DNA of 64,000 nucleotides from the NCBI GenBank assembly GCA_035650275.1, contig DASRHY010000305.1, forward strand, positions 13,779-77,778. The letters are read 5' to 3'. The position numbers and the translations under genes are program-made. Below are positions 15,848 to 26,288 of the stretch, one piece after another. A model generated the notes under the pieces. It was given only the letters and a program-made list of their open reading frames with translations, was not told the DNA's origin and ran no database searches. Source of the DNA: DASRHY01 sp035650275. GTDB taxonomy: Bacteria > Actinomycetota > Actinomycetes > Propionibacteriales > Kribbellaceae. The number at the start of each line of letters is the position of its first letter. Position 1 is the stretch's first letter.

Positions 15848-15875
15848 ATCGATATGAGATACCGATATCGATATA
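15848..15875. promoter_or_regulatory. AT-rich palindromic repeat, candidate operator
   Basis: ATCGATAT occurs at 15848-15855 and 15867-15874, 19 bp apart, and the second lies inside the perfect palindrome ATATCGATAT (15865-15874). In a very GC-rich genome this stands out. It lies between the DGPF gene and the divergent methyltransferase and may bind a regulator of the latter. The binding protein is unknown. Confidence 0.45.
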
Positions 15876-15959
15876 CGCCCGGGCCCGTCCGCGAGCCCCG
15901 CTCTCCGTGCGCCTCGAGGGACGTCTCATATCTCGGGATAATCCTTCTCGTTCTGCGAG

Positions 15960-16772
15960 ATGCAGGACTACGTTGAGTCCATGTACACGCACGGGCACCA
16001 CGAGTCGGTGCTGCGGTCGCACCGCTGGCGCACCGCGGAGAACTCCGCGGCGTACCTGCTCGAGCGGTTGCGGCCCGGGATGTCGCTGCTGGACGTCGGC
16101 TGCGGGCCCGGCACGATCACCGCCGACCTGGCCGACCGGGTCGCACCCGGACGCGTCACCGCCGTCGAGGTGACCGAGGACGCGCTCGCGCTGGCCCGCG
16201 GCGAGGCCGATCGGCGCGGCACGACGAACGTCGACTTCATCATCGCGGACGTGCACGACCTCCGGCTGCCGGATGACCGGTACGACGTGGTGCACGCGCA
16301 CCAGGTCCTGCAGCACGTGGCCGACCCGGTCCGCGCGCTGCGTGAGATGCGGCGGGTCGCTGTCCCGGGCGGGCTGGTGGCGGCCCGGGACAGTGACTAC
16401 GGCGGCTTCACCTGGTACCCGCGGCTGGCCGAGCTGGACGAGTGGATGGCGCTGTACCAGCGGGTGGCCCGAGCCAACGGCGGCGAGCCCGATGCCGGCC
16501 GGCGGCTGCTGGCCTGGGCCCGCGAGGCGGGCTTCACCGAGATCGCGCCGTCGGCCGCCACCTGGTGCTTCGCGACGCCTGCGGACCGGTCCTGGTGGGG
16601 CGGCATGTGGGCGGACCGGATCCTGCACTCTGCGCTGGCAGACCAGGTCCGCAGCACCGGGCTCGCCACCGACGACGACCTGCAGCGGATCTCCGAGGGC
16701 TGGCGCCGCTGGGCCGATGCGCCGGACGGCTGGCTGGTCATCCTGCACGGCGAGATTCTCTGCAGGGCCTGA
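15960..16772 (+). CDS. SAM-dependent methyltransferase
   Basis: 270 residues of class I Rossmann methyltransferase. The SAM motif I is LLDVGCGPGTITADLA (about 43-58), the acidic residue in VTAVEVT follows, and motif II/III is YDVVHAHQVLQHVADP. The C-terminal part, with WWGGMWADR, resembles UbiE/COQ5-like enzymes acting on small molecules. ATG 15960 is used; ATG 15981 is a possible alternative. It is transcribed alone, divergent from the DGPF gene, and convergent with the copper operon. Confidence 0.85.
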   Translation: MQDYVESMYTHGHHESVLRSHRWRTAENSAAYLLERLRPGMSLLDVGCGPGTITADLADRVAPGRVTAVEVTEDALALARGEADRRGTTNVDFIIADVHDLRLPDDRYDVVHAHQVLQHVADPVRALREMRRVAVPGGLVAARDSDYGGFTWYPRLAELDEWMALYQRVARANGGEPDAGRRLLAWAREAGFTEIAPSAATWCFATPADRSWWGGMWADRILHSALADQVRSTGLATDDDLQRISEGWRRWADAPDGWLVILHGEILCRA

Positions 16773-16788
16773 CGATCTGGCCGTCCGC

Positions 16789-17252
16789 TCAGTGCGTCCC
16801 GTGGTGGTGCTGGTGGACGACGGCGTGACCGCGGCCGCGACCGATCATCCAGCGGTTCACCGGCACAGTGACCACGAACGCGACCGCGAGCGCGAACGCC
16901 AGGCTGCCCCAGAACAGCGGGCTGCCCAAGCCGGCGTCCATCGCCCCCGGCACCGCGAGGATGATCGCGTTGTCGACGATCTCCATCACCGCGATGCTCA
17001 GCGTGTCGGCAGCCAGCGCCACCTTGACAGCCTGGCCGAACCGCAGACCGGACCGCAGTACCGGGCGGATCGTCAGTAGGTAGCCGAAGAAGAAGGCCAG
17101 CACGACGGCCAGCGCCACCGTCGGCCAGGCGCTCCAGCCGAGTGCCGTACCGATCACCATGCCGAGCACCTCGCCGATCGCACAGCCGGTGAGGCAGTGC
17201 AGCGTGGCGGAGACCGCCTGCCGGGTCAGCTCCTTGCCCTCGGCAACGGTGC

Positions 17253-17256
<4 letters not shown>
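16789..17256 (-). CDS. DUF4396 membrane protein of the copper operon
   Basis: 155 residues with about four TM segments, the conserved motif LHCLTGCAIGEVLG (about 19-32) and a His-rich tail (HHHG). The conserved His/Cys/Glu residues inside the membrane suggest metal handling. Role unknown, but it often accompanies copA. Its GTG overlaps the copA stop by 4 nt (GTGA), implying translational coupling at the end of the csoR-controlled operon. Confidence 0.85.
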
Positions 17257-19514
<2,258 letters not shown>

Positions 19515-19536
19515 GAGACGTCCTCCTTCCGAGTCT

Positions 19537-19577
19537 GTCACCCGGTCTGTCACGCGGCCCGTCACCCGGCCGGTCAC
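19537..19577. repeat. Four GTCAC units at exact 12-nt spacing
   Basis: GTCAC recurs at 19537, 19549, 19561 and 19573, with GC-rich 7-nt spacers, between the secreted copper protein and copA. The last unit contains the stop codon of the upstream gene. It may be slippage-derived, or it may act as an RNA element or binding site tuning copA expression. Confidence 0.6.
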
Positions 19578-20614
19578 GAGTGCCCGTGCCCGGGGGTGCC
19601 GTGCGGAGTCGACGGCGCCGCCTTGCGCGGGTTCGTGGGCACTGCCTTCGTCGGGGCTGTCGTAGGTGTGGGCGTGGCGGTCGGTCCGGCCTTGGCGACC
19701 TCGACGGTGAACGCCGCGGTGCGGACCTTCCCGCCGTGCTGGTAGTCCAGGAACAGCCGGTACGTGCCCGCGGTCGGGAACGTGGTGGCGAACCGCACCT
19801 CGGGACCGCCGCGCTCACCCGCGTGCGCCTCCTGCGCGGGATGCGTGTGCAGGTAGGCCAGGTCGCCGGTGCGCAGCGAGACCAGGTGCCCGAAGGCGCC
19901 CAGGTACGGCTCCAGGTCGCGGACCTGCTCGCCGTTCTTGCTCACCGTGAAGGTCAGCTCGGACTCCTGCCCGGCGATCGCAGTGCCGGCCAGCGTCACG
20001 TCGTACCCGTCGACCGCCGACCTGGTGGCCGGCGCCGGCAGCGGCATGGGCGTGAACGGACCCGCGACCGACACGTCGGTCCCGAGCGTCAGCCCGCGGT
20101 CCAGCCCGGCCGGCTTGAAGTCCGCGAAGACGCGGTACGTGCCGCCCTTGCTCACGTCCAGCGGCACGCTCCAGGTGCCGTCCGCCGCACGCACCGGGTG
20201 CACGTGCTGGAAGCCGTCCAGGTCGCGTCGTACGACGATCAGGTGCAGCTCCTTCTCGTGCGAGAGCTGGTAGGACTTCAGCGCTCGCCCGTCCGGGTCG
20301 GTGACGGTGAACCGGAACGGCACCGCCGGCCCGGCCGGCAGCGTCGGCGCCGCGGGCACCAGCGTGTAGCCGGCGTCCGAGACGGCGAGCCCGGGCAGCT
20401 GCCCGGACCCGGCGTCGTGGCCGCCGTGCTCCGAGCCCTCGTCCGCGTGCTCGCCCTCGCCCATCTTCTCCGTACCGCCCATTCCATCCATCGCACCGGG
20501 CGCGGCCGGCTCCTCGGCCCGGACCGGGTCCGTCGACGAGCCGACCGTGAAGGCGATCGCGAACGCCGCCGCCAGTCCGCCGACGAACCCGCCGAGCTTC
20601 AGGCCTGCGTTCAT
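19574..20614 (-). CDS. Secreted Met/His-rich copper-resistance protein
   Basis: 346 residues. The N-terminal signal/anchor segment (about 5-25) is followed by a Met/His-rich stretch (MDGMGGTEKMGEGEH, then HGGHD). Two beta-rich domains contain HVHPV and HTHPAQEAH clusters, and a Pro/Thr-rich tail ends in HGTPGHGHS. These clusters suggest extracellular copper binding. The family is a common but poorly characterised companion of CopZ/CopA in actinobacteria. Its ATG overlaps the copZ stop (ATGA), so expression is coupled. Confidence 0.82.
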   Translation of the reverse strand: MNAGLKLGGFVGGLAAAFAIAFTVGSSTDPVRAEEPAAPGAMDGMGGTEKMGEGEHADEGSEHGGHDAGSGQLPGLAVSDAGYTLVPAAPTLPAGPAVPFRFTVTDPDGRALKSYQLSHEKELHLIVVRRDLDGFQHVHPVRAADGTWSVPLDVSKGGTYRVFADFKPAGLDRGLTLGTDVSVAGPFTPMPLPAPATRSAVDGYDVTLAGTAIAGQESELTFTVSKNGEQVRDLEPYLGAFGHLVSLRTGDLAYLHTHPAQEAHAGERGGPEVRFATTFPTAGTYRLFLDYQHGGKVRTAAFTVEVAKAGPTATPTPTTAPTKAVPTNPRKAAPSTPHGTPGHGHS

Positions 20615-20835
20615 GGCGTGCCGACCAGCTCGTAGCCGGCCTCGTCGACAGCCTCGGCGACCTGCTCCCGGTCCAGCCCGGCGTCGCTGGTCACGCTGAC
20701 CGAGGAGATCGCGCCCGCGACCAGGTCGACCGCCACGTTCGTGACGCCCGGCAGCGCGCTGACCTCCTCGGTCACCGCGCTGACGCAGTGCCCGCAGGTC
20801 ATCCCGGCGACGGCGTAGGTGCTTGTGGTGCTCAT
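20611..20835 (-). CDS. copZ: Copper chaperone, heavy-metal-associated domain
   Basis: 74 residues forming one ferredoxin-like HMA domain with the metal site GMTCGHC (Cys14, Cys17). It carries Cu(I) to CopA in the cytosol and may deliver copper to CsoR. ATG 20835 is chosen because GGAG stands upstream and the protein then starts directly before the HMA fold. It follows csoR by 46 nt and overlaps the next gene by ATGA. Confidence 0.93.
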   Translation of the reverse strand: MSTTSTYAVAGMTCGHCVSAVTEEVSALPGVTNVAVDLVAGAISSVSVTSDAGLDREQVAEAVDEAGYELVGTP

Positions 20836-20881
20836 ATGTGTGCTCCTTCTCGAAATACGGATCTCGGACAGCACAAATCAG

Positions 20882-21172
20882 TCAGCTGCGGACCAGGCGA
20901 GCGATGGCGTCCGTGGCCTCTCGAACCTTCTCGTCGGCCTCGGTGCCACCGGTGCGGACCGCGTCCGCGACACAGTGCGCGAGGTGCTCCTCGAGCAGCT
21001 CGAGCGAGAACGACTGCAGGGCCTTCGTCGCCGCGGACACCTGGGTGAGGATGTCGATGCAGTACTTGTCCTCCTCGACCATCCGCTGCAGGCCACGGAC
21101 CTGCCCCTCGATCCGGCGCAGCCGCTTGAGGTGGCTGTCCTTACGGTGGGTGTAACCGTGTGTCTCGCTCAT
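20882..21172 (-). CDS. csoR: Copper-sensing repressor CsoR
   Basis: 96 residues, all-helical CsoR/RcnR fold. The Cu(I) ligand set Cys38-His63-Cys67 is visible in KYCIDIL and EEHLAHC. Apo-CsoR represses its own operon and is released by Cu(I). First gene of the copper operon. Two near-perfect CsoR boxes lie upstream at 21196-21210 and 21233-21247. Confidence 0.95.
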   Translation of the reverse strand: MSETHGYTHRKDSHLKRLRRIEGQVRGLQRMVEEDKYCIDILTQVSAATKALQSFSLELLEEHLAHCVADAVRTGGTEADEKVREATDAIARLVRS

Positions 21173-21195
21173 CGTTACGGTCCTTACTCGCGAAT

Positions 21196-21247
21196 TACCC
21201 CTAGGGGGTATGGTCCGTGTCGAGACAGAACATACCCCCTGGGGGTA
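21196..21247 (-). promoter_or_regulatory. Two CsoR operator boxes
   Basis: TACCCCTAGGGGGTA (21196-21210) and TACCCCCTGGGGGTA (21233-21247) are near-perfect palindromes of the CsoR type, 37 bp apart centre to centre. Both lie upstream of csoR, whose start is at 21172. Paired sites fit cooperative repression by CsoR tetramers. Confidence 0.85.
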
Positions 21248-21262
21248 GTCAACGCAAGTGGT

Positions 21263-23353
21263 TCAGGCCCGCGAGCGCCAGAGCAGCCAGACGAAGTACG
21301 GCGTACCGAGCAGCGCTGTCACCAGCCCGGCGGGCACCTGGGCCGGTGCGATCGCGGTCCGGCCGAGCGTGTCGGCCAGGCTGACCAGCAGTGCGCCGAG
21401 CAGGATCGCGACCGGCAGCACCCGGGCATGCCGGCCGCCGACCAGCGCCCGGGCCGCGTGCGGCGCGACCAGCCCGACGAAGCCGACCACCCCTATCGCC
21501 GACACCGCGGCCGCGGTCAGCAGCGCGGAGCCGGCCAGCACCAGCAGCCGGGTGCGTTCCAGCCGTACGCCGAGCACCCGCGGCACGTCGTCATCCAGCG
21601 CGAGCAGGTCCAGGTCGCGGCGGTGCCGGGCGACCAGCGGAGTCACCAGCAGCAGCGCCAGCGCGACCGGGATCAGCTGCGGCAGGGTCCGGCCGTACGT
21701 CGACCCGGACAGCCAGGTCAGCGCCAGCGCCAGGTTCCAGGGGTCCGTGTAGATGATGATGAATGTGATCAGCGCGGTACCGCCGGACCACACCCCGATG
21801 CCGACCAACACCAGCCGGTCCGAGCTGAGCCCGCCGCGCCAGGAGATCAGGTACACCAGCGCGAACGCCACCAGCGCACCGGCCGCCGCGGCCGCCGTCA
21901 GCCACCAGATGCCGACGGTGGGTGCGAGCGTGATCACCAGGATTGCTCCCACCCCGGCGCCTCCGGTGATACCGAGCAGGCCGGGCTCGGCGAGCGGGTT
22001 GCGGCAGACCGCCTGGACCGCAGTACCGGCGACCGCGAGCGCCGCACCGGCGAGCGCCGCCGCGCCGACCCGCGGCAGCCGCTGGTCGAGCACGAACGTC
22101 ACCGCCCGCCCGGACCGGCCGGTCAGCCAGTTCACGACATCGCCGAGCAGCACCCAGGTGTCACCCGCCAGAATGGCCAGCACCAGCGTGCCCGCGAGCA
22201 TCACGGCCAGCACCGCCGTCACGGTGACGAATGCGGCCCGGCCGCGCAGCCGGGTGGCGGCCTTCGCCGGTCGTTCGGCCGGGCCGCCGGTACCGAGCCG
22301 GCGAGCCAGCCAGACCAGCACGGTGGCGCCGACGAGCATCGTCACGATGCCGGTCGGGACGTCCACGCCGGCCTGGCCGCCGAGCGCCATCCGCAGCAGC
22401 ACGTCCGAACCGATCACGACCAGTACGCCGGCCAGCCCGGCCGCCGGCAGCAGGACCCGGTGCCGCAGCAGGCCCGGCACCGCGGGCGCGATCAGCCGGA
22501 CGGCCACCGGCGCGACCAGGCCGACGAACCCGATCGGTCCCGCGATCGTGACCGCGGCCGCGGCCAGCATCACCGCGGCCATGGTGGCGGCGATCCGGGT
22601 TCGCCGTACCGGTACGCCGAGCACACTGGCGGTGTCGTCACCGAGTGCGAGGACGTCCAGCCGGGTGGCGAGCAGCATCGCCGCGATGATGCCGAGGGCA
22701 ACGACCGGCGTCATCTGGGCGACCGCGTCCAGGTCGGTCTGCACCAGGGTGCCGGCGCCCCAGGCGAAGATGCCGGCCGTCTCGGTCTGGAACAGCAGCA
22801 ACAGCAGCGTGGTCAGCGAGCCGAGTGCGAGCGCGATCGCGGACCCGGCCAGGATCAGCCGGGCCGGCCCGGCGGCGCCGGCCGACGACAGCGCTAGCAC
22901 CAGCACGGCGGCCGCCAGCCCGCCGGCGAACGCGATCCCTCCCGACGGCAGCACACCGAGCGACAACCCGAACGAGGCCGCGATCGTGACCGCGAGGTAG
23001 GCGCCGGCGTTCACGCCGAGCGTGTCCGGCGAGGCCAGCGGGTTCCTGGCCAGCGACTGCAGCACGGCACCGGCGATACCGAGCGCGACACCGACGAGGA
23101 CCGCGGCCAGCAGCCGCGGCAGCCGAGACGCGACCAGCACCGCGGCCGCGTCCGTCTCGCCGGCACCACCCCCGGTGAGCAGCCGCAGCAGGTCCCCGGT
23201 GTCGACCGAGGACGTGCCCTGGGTCAGGTGCACGGCGGCCAGCAGCACCGCCGCCGTCGTACCGATGACGAAGACGCCGCCGACCCGGAGCCGGCGGACC
23301 GGCCGGGTGGCAGCGTCTTGCCGGCCCGCGTCCGGCGTGACCGTCTGGGTCAA
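21263..23353 (-). CDS. FecCD-type siderophore ABC permease, fused double unit
   Basis: 696 residues, twice the usual length. Two tandem FecCD permease modules (about 1-340 and 355-696) each have roughly ten TM segments and the conserved patterns ARNPLASPDTLG / CRNPLAEPGLLG and GPIGFVGLVAP / GVVGFVGLVAP. This FhuB-like fusion supplies both membrane halves of a siderophore-iron importer. It overlaps the binding-protein stop by ATGA and is the last gene of the operon. The copper operon promoter follows directly. Confidence 0.93.
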   Translation of the reverse strand: MTQTVTPDAGRQDAATRPVRRLRVGGVFVIGTTAAVLLAAVHLTQGTSSVDTGDLLRLLTGGGAGETDAAAVLVASRLPRLLAAVLVGVALGIAGAVLQSLARNPLASPDTLGVNAGAYLAVTIAASFGLSLGVLPSGGIAFAGGLAAAVLVLALSSAGAAGPARLILAGSAIALALGSLTTLLLLLFQTETAGIFAWGAGTLVQTDLDAVAQMTPVVALGIIAAMLLATRLDVLALGDDTASVLGVPVRRTRIAATMAAVMLAAAAVTIAGPIGFVGLVAPVAVRLIAPAVPGLLRHRVLLPAAGLAGVLVVIGSDVLLRMALGGQAGVDVPTGIVTMLVGATVLVWLARRLGTGGPAERPAKAATRLRGRAAFVTVTAVLAVMLAGTLVLAILAGDTWVLLGDVVNWLTGRSGRAVTFVLDQRLPRVGAAALAGAALAVAGTAVQAVCRNPLAEPGLLGITGGAGVGAILVITLAPTVGIWWLTAAAAAGALVAFALVYLISWRGGLSSDRLVLVGIGVWSGGTALITFIIIYTDPWNLALALTWLSGSTYGRTLPQLIPVALALLLVTPLVARHRRDLDLLALDDDVPRVLGVRLERTRLLVLAGSALLTAAAVSAIGVVGFVGLVAPHAARALVGGRHARVLPVAILLGALLVSLADTLGRTAIAPAQVPAGLVTALLGTPYFVWLLWRSRA

Positions 23354-24330
23354 GAGGTGAGTGCCTTGACCGTTGCGTCGATGAACTGCTCGGTCGACTT
23401 CGGGCCGCCGAACATCCAGACGCCGTCCGGCAGCCGGTACACGGTGCCGGCCTTCACGAACGGCAGGCCCTTCCAGATCGCATTGCCGGCCAGGTCGCCG
23501 CCGAACACGTCACCGCCGTCGGTGGTCGACGCGATGTAGAGGAAGTTCACGTTCCCGAGCTTGGTCAGGCCCTCGATGTCGGTCTGGGCGAGCCCGTAGT
23601 TCGGGTCGCCCGCTGCCGTCCAGCCGTTCTTCAGGCCCATCTCGGTGCCGACGGCACCCAGCAGTGAGCCGGTGGAGAACATCCGGATCGAGATCGTGCT
23701 GCCCTGCTTGTACCCGTCGGCCATCGTGAACTGCCGGCCGGCCTTGCCCGCGGCGGCGATCTTCTCCTTGCCCTCGGCAAGTTTCTTGTCGAACGACGCC
23801 AGCGCGGAGGTGGCCTGCTCGCTCTTGCCGACCGCCTTGCCGATCAGCTCGATGTTGGTCCGCATCTGACCGATCGCGTTGCTGGCGTCGGCACCGCGCA
23901 CCACCAGCACCGGCACCTGCTTCTCCAGCTGCGCGATGGTCGCCGGGGTCTCGTCGGTCGTCACGATCACCAGGTCCGGGTCGAGCCCGACGATGGCCTC
24001 GACGCTGGCCTCGCCCCGGGTACCGACATCCTTCACCTCGGGCGTGAGCTTCTCCGCGGTGACCCAGGTGGTGTAGCCCTTGGTGTCCGCGACACCGACC
24101 GGCATCACGCCGAGCGTGACCAGGTTCTCCACCACGCCCCACTCCAACCCGACCACCTTGGTCGCCGGCGCGGGCAGCCCGATCGTCTTGTTGCGGGCGT
24201 CGGTGACGCTGACCGGCTGGGCGGCGACGCTGCTCTCCTGGGCGGCCGGCTCGGTCGGCTCGGTGGTGCCGCACGCCGTGAGTGCGACAGCGAGGGTCGC
24301 GACGGCGGCCGCGAGTCGGGCTGTTCTCAT
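23350..24330 (-). CDS. Siderophore-binding lipoprotein of the ABC importer
   Basis: 326 residues. The lipoprotein signal ends in LTACG (Cys about 20). A FepB/FecB-like two-lobe fold follows, with VVGLEWGVVENLVTLGV and the mid-protein helix. It is anchored outside the membrane and hands ferric siderophore to the fused permease. It sits between ATPase and permease genes, 29 nt after the former and overlapping the latter by 4 nt. Confidence 0.93.
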   Translation of the reverse strand: MRTARLAAAVATLAVALTACGTTEPTEPAAQESSVAAQPVSVTDARNKTIGLPAPATKVVGLEWGVVENLVTLGVMPVGVADTKGYTTWVTAEKLTPEVKDVGTRGEASVEAIVGLDPDLVIVTTDETPATIAQLEKQVPVLVVRGADASNAIGQMRTNIELIGKAVGKSEQATSALASFDKKLAEGKEKIAAAGKAGRQFTMADGYKQGSTISIRMFSTGSLLGAVGTEMGLKNGWTAAGDPNYGLAQTDIEGLTKLGNVNFLYIASTTDGGDVFGGDLAGNAIWKGLPFVKAGTVYRLPDGVWMFGGPKSTEQFIDATVKALTS

Positions 24331-24359
24331 ACTGGATCGACCTCTGTCTGTTGGGATGG

Positions 24360-25184
24360 TCAGGCCTTGCTGGCCTGTCGTTCGGTGTGGCGGCCGATCG
24401 GCTGGGTGGTCAGCAGACCGGTGACCGGATCGGTGAACACGTCGATCCGGATCCCGTAGGTGTCGGTGAGCGCATCGGCCTCGAGCACCTCGGCGGGCGG
24501 GCCGCTGGCACGTACCCGGCCACCGTCCAGCAGCACCACCTGGTCGGCGACCGCGGCCGCCTGGTTCAGGTCGTGCAGTACGACGCCGACCGCGACCCCG
24601 TGCTCGTCGGCGAGATCGCGGACCAGGTCGAGGATCTCCACCTGGTAGCGCAGGTCCAGGAAGGTGGTCGGCTCGTCCAGCAGCAGTACGCCGGTGTCCT
24701 GCGCGATGCAGGTGGCGAGCCAGACCCGCTGCAGCTCACCGCCGGACAGCTCGTCCACGCTGCGGTCCGCCATCGGACTCACCCCGGTGACCCGCATCGC
24801 GTGTTCGATGGCGTCGGCGCCGTCCGGGTCCTCGTGTCGCCAGCGGCCGCGGTACGGGTGGCGGCCGTAGCCGACCACGTCCCGCACGCTCACTCCCCCG
24901 GGCGTCGGCCGGCTCTGGCTCAGCAGCGTCACCAAGCGGGCGAAGGCCTTCGCGGACAGGTCGAGCGCGGTACGTCCGTCCGGCAGCAGCACCTGTCCGG
25001 CATCCGGGCGGTGCAGCCGGGCCAGCGCCCGCAGCAGCGTGGACTTGCCGCTCCCGTTCGGCCCGACCAGGGCGGTGACCCGGCCGGCCTCGACCCGGAC
25101 GGATGCACCGGCCACGACCTGGACGCCGTGGTACCCGAGGTGCAGGTCCTCGCCGGACAGTCCCGCCCTCTCCGCCTCACGCAT
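24360..25184 (-). CDS. Siderophore ABC transporter ATPase (FecE/FepC-like)
   Basis: 274 residues. Walker A is GPNGSGKST (41-49), the Q-loop is LLSQSRPTPG, the signature is ELSGGELQR (about 150), Walker B is LLLDEPT and the switch His is in LHDLN. Energises import by the downstream permease. First gene of the operon. Its ATG lies 5 nt from an IdeR box and 6 nt after a TATCCT -10 element, so the mRNA is probably leaderless and iron-repressed. Confidence 0.94.
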   Translation of the reverse strand: MREAERAGLSGEDLHLGYHGVQVVAGASVRVEAGRVTALVGPNGSGKSTLLRALARLHRPDAGQVLLPDGRTALDLSAKAFARLVTLLSQSRPTPGGVSVRDVVGYGRHPYRGRWRHEDPDGADAIEHAMRVTGVSPMADRSVDELSGGELQRVWLATCIAQDTGVLLLDEPTTFLDLRYQVEILDLVRDLADEHGVAVGVVLHDLNQAAAVADQVVLLDGGRVRASGPPAEVLEADALTDTYGIRIDVFTDPVTGLLTTQPIGRHTERQASKA

Positions 25185-25188
25185 GGCA

Positions 25189-25207
25189 GAAGGATAGCCT
25201 TACCTAA
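25189..25207 (-). promoter_or_regulatory. IdeR/DtxR iron box
   Basis: On the minus strand the 19-mer TTAGGTAAGGCTATCCTTC matches the DtxR/IdeR palindrome (TTAGGTTAGGCTAACCTAA type) at all but a few positions. It overlaps the -10 region of the siderophore operon, so Fe-IdeR would block transcription. It may also affect the divergent amidohydrolase gene, whose start is 32 nt away. Confidence 0.85.
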
Positions 25208-25238
25208 GTTGATGGCAAGGCCAGCTACTCTCGGCTCC

Positions 25239-26129
25239 ATGCCTGGTACGCCGCCCCCGGATGAGACCGCACAGGTGACCGCGTTCTGGCGCGACCTCGG
25301 GCTGCCCGGACTGGTCGACGTGCACACGCACTTCATGCCGGCCCGGGTGCTGGACAAGGTCTGGGCCTACTTCGACCAGGTCGGTCCGCTCACCGGCCGG
25401 GCCTGGCCGATCGCCTACCGCGCGGACGAGAACGCCCGGCTGGAGCAGCTGCGCGGCTTCGGCGTGCGGGCGTTCACGTCGATGCTCTACCCGCACAAGC
25501 CCGACATGGCAGCCTGGCTGAACGCCTGGGCCGCCGACTTCGCCGCGCGGACGCCGGACTGCTTGCGCACGGCAACGTTCTTCCCGGAGCCGGAGGCGAA
25601 ACGGTACGTCGCCGACGCGATCGAGTCCGGGACGCGGGTGTTCAAGGCCCACCTCCAGGTCGGGGCCTACGACCCCGGCGACTCTGCCCTGACACCGGTC
25701 TGGGGCGCGCTGCAGGACGCGGCCGTGCCGGTCGTCGTACATTGCGGGTCCGGTCCGTACCCCGGTGCGTTCACCGGGCCAGGGCCGATCGGCGCCGTAC
25801 TGGCCCGCTTCCCGCGGCTGCGGCTGATCGTGGCGCACATGGGTCTGCCCGAGTACACCGACTTCCTCGACCTCGCCTCCCGGTACGACGAGGTGCGCCT
25901 GGACACCACGATGGCGTTCACCGACTTCGTCGAGGAGACGACGCCGTTCCCCGCCTCGGCGCGGCCCCTGCTGCTCGACCTGCAGGAGCGGATCCTGCTC
26001 GGCACCGACTTCCCGAACATCCCGTACCCGTACGTGCACCAGCTAGAGTCCCTGGCCCGGCTCGACCTCGGCGACGACTGGCTCCGCGCCGTCTGCCACC
26101 ACAACGCCACCCGCCTCTTCACCCTGTAG
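25239..26129 (+). CDS. Amidohydrolase family 2 (ACMSD-like) metal-dependent hydrolase
   Basis: 296 residues of TIM-barrel amidohydrolase. The metal-binding HxH is in VDVHTHFMP (about 30), His residues appear in VVHCGSG and VAHMG, and the catalytic Asp is in LLGTDFPNIPY. Members hydrolyse or decarboxylate cyclic or aromatic acids; substrate unknown. ATG 25239 follows a TACTCT -10 by 7 nt (leaderless). It is divergent from the siderophore operon across the IdeR box. Confidence 0.87.
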   Translation: MPGTPPPDETAQVTAFWRDLGLPGLVDVHTHFMPARVLDKVWAYFDQVGPLTGRAWPIAYRADENARLEQLRGFGVRAFTSMLYPHKPDMAAWLNAWAADFAARTPDCLRTATFFPEPEAKRYVADAIESGTRVFKAHLQVGAYDPGDSALTPVWGALQDAAVPVVVHCGSGPYPGAFTGPGPIGAVLARFPRLRLIVAHMGLPEYTDFLDLASRYDEVRLDTTMAFTDFVEETTPFPASARPLLLDLQERILLGTDFPNIPYPYVHQLESLARLDLGDDWLRAVCHHNATRLFTL

Positions 26130-26145
26130 CTCACTCCCCGTAACA

Positions 26146-26253
26146 ACACGCCGCCGCCGGGCCAGCGGCACGGCGTGTCGGTACGGGAGGTGGGGTGGTG
26201 GGTCTCGACCTCCCGTAGGGACACGCCGCGCCCGGGCCAGCAGGACGGCGTGT
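26146..26253. repeat. Two tandem hairpin repeats between genes
   Basis: Copies at 26146-26188 and 26221-26263 share ACACGCCG, a CCGGGCCAGC core, CGGCGTGTC and GTACGGG. In each, ACACGCCG pairs with CGGCGTGT (26146-26153 with 26171-26178; 26221-26228 with 26246-26253). Between them TACGGGAGGT (26182-26191) pairs with ACCTCCCGTA (26208-26217). This may be a transcription terminator array or a REP-like repeat. Confidence 0.55.
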
Positions 26254-26288
26254 CCGTACGGGCAGTGGGGCTGTCCTAGGCTGAGGGG

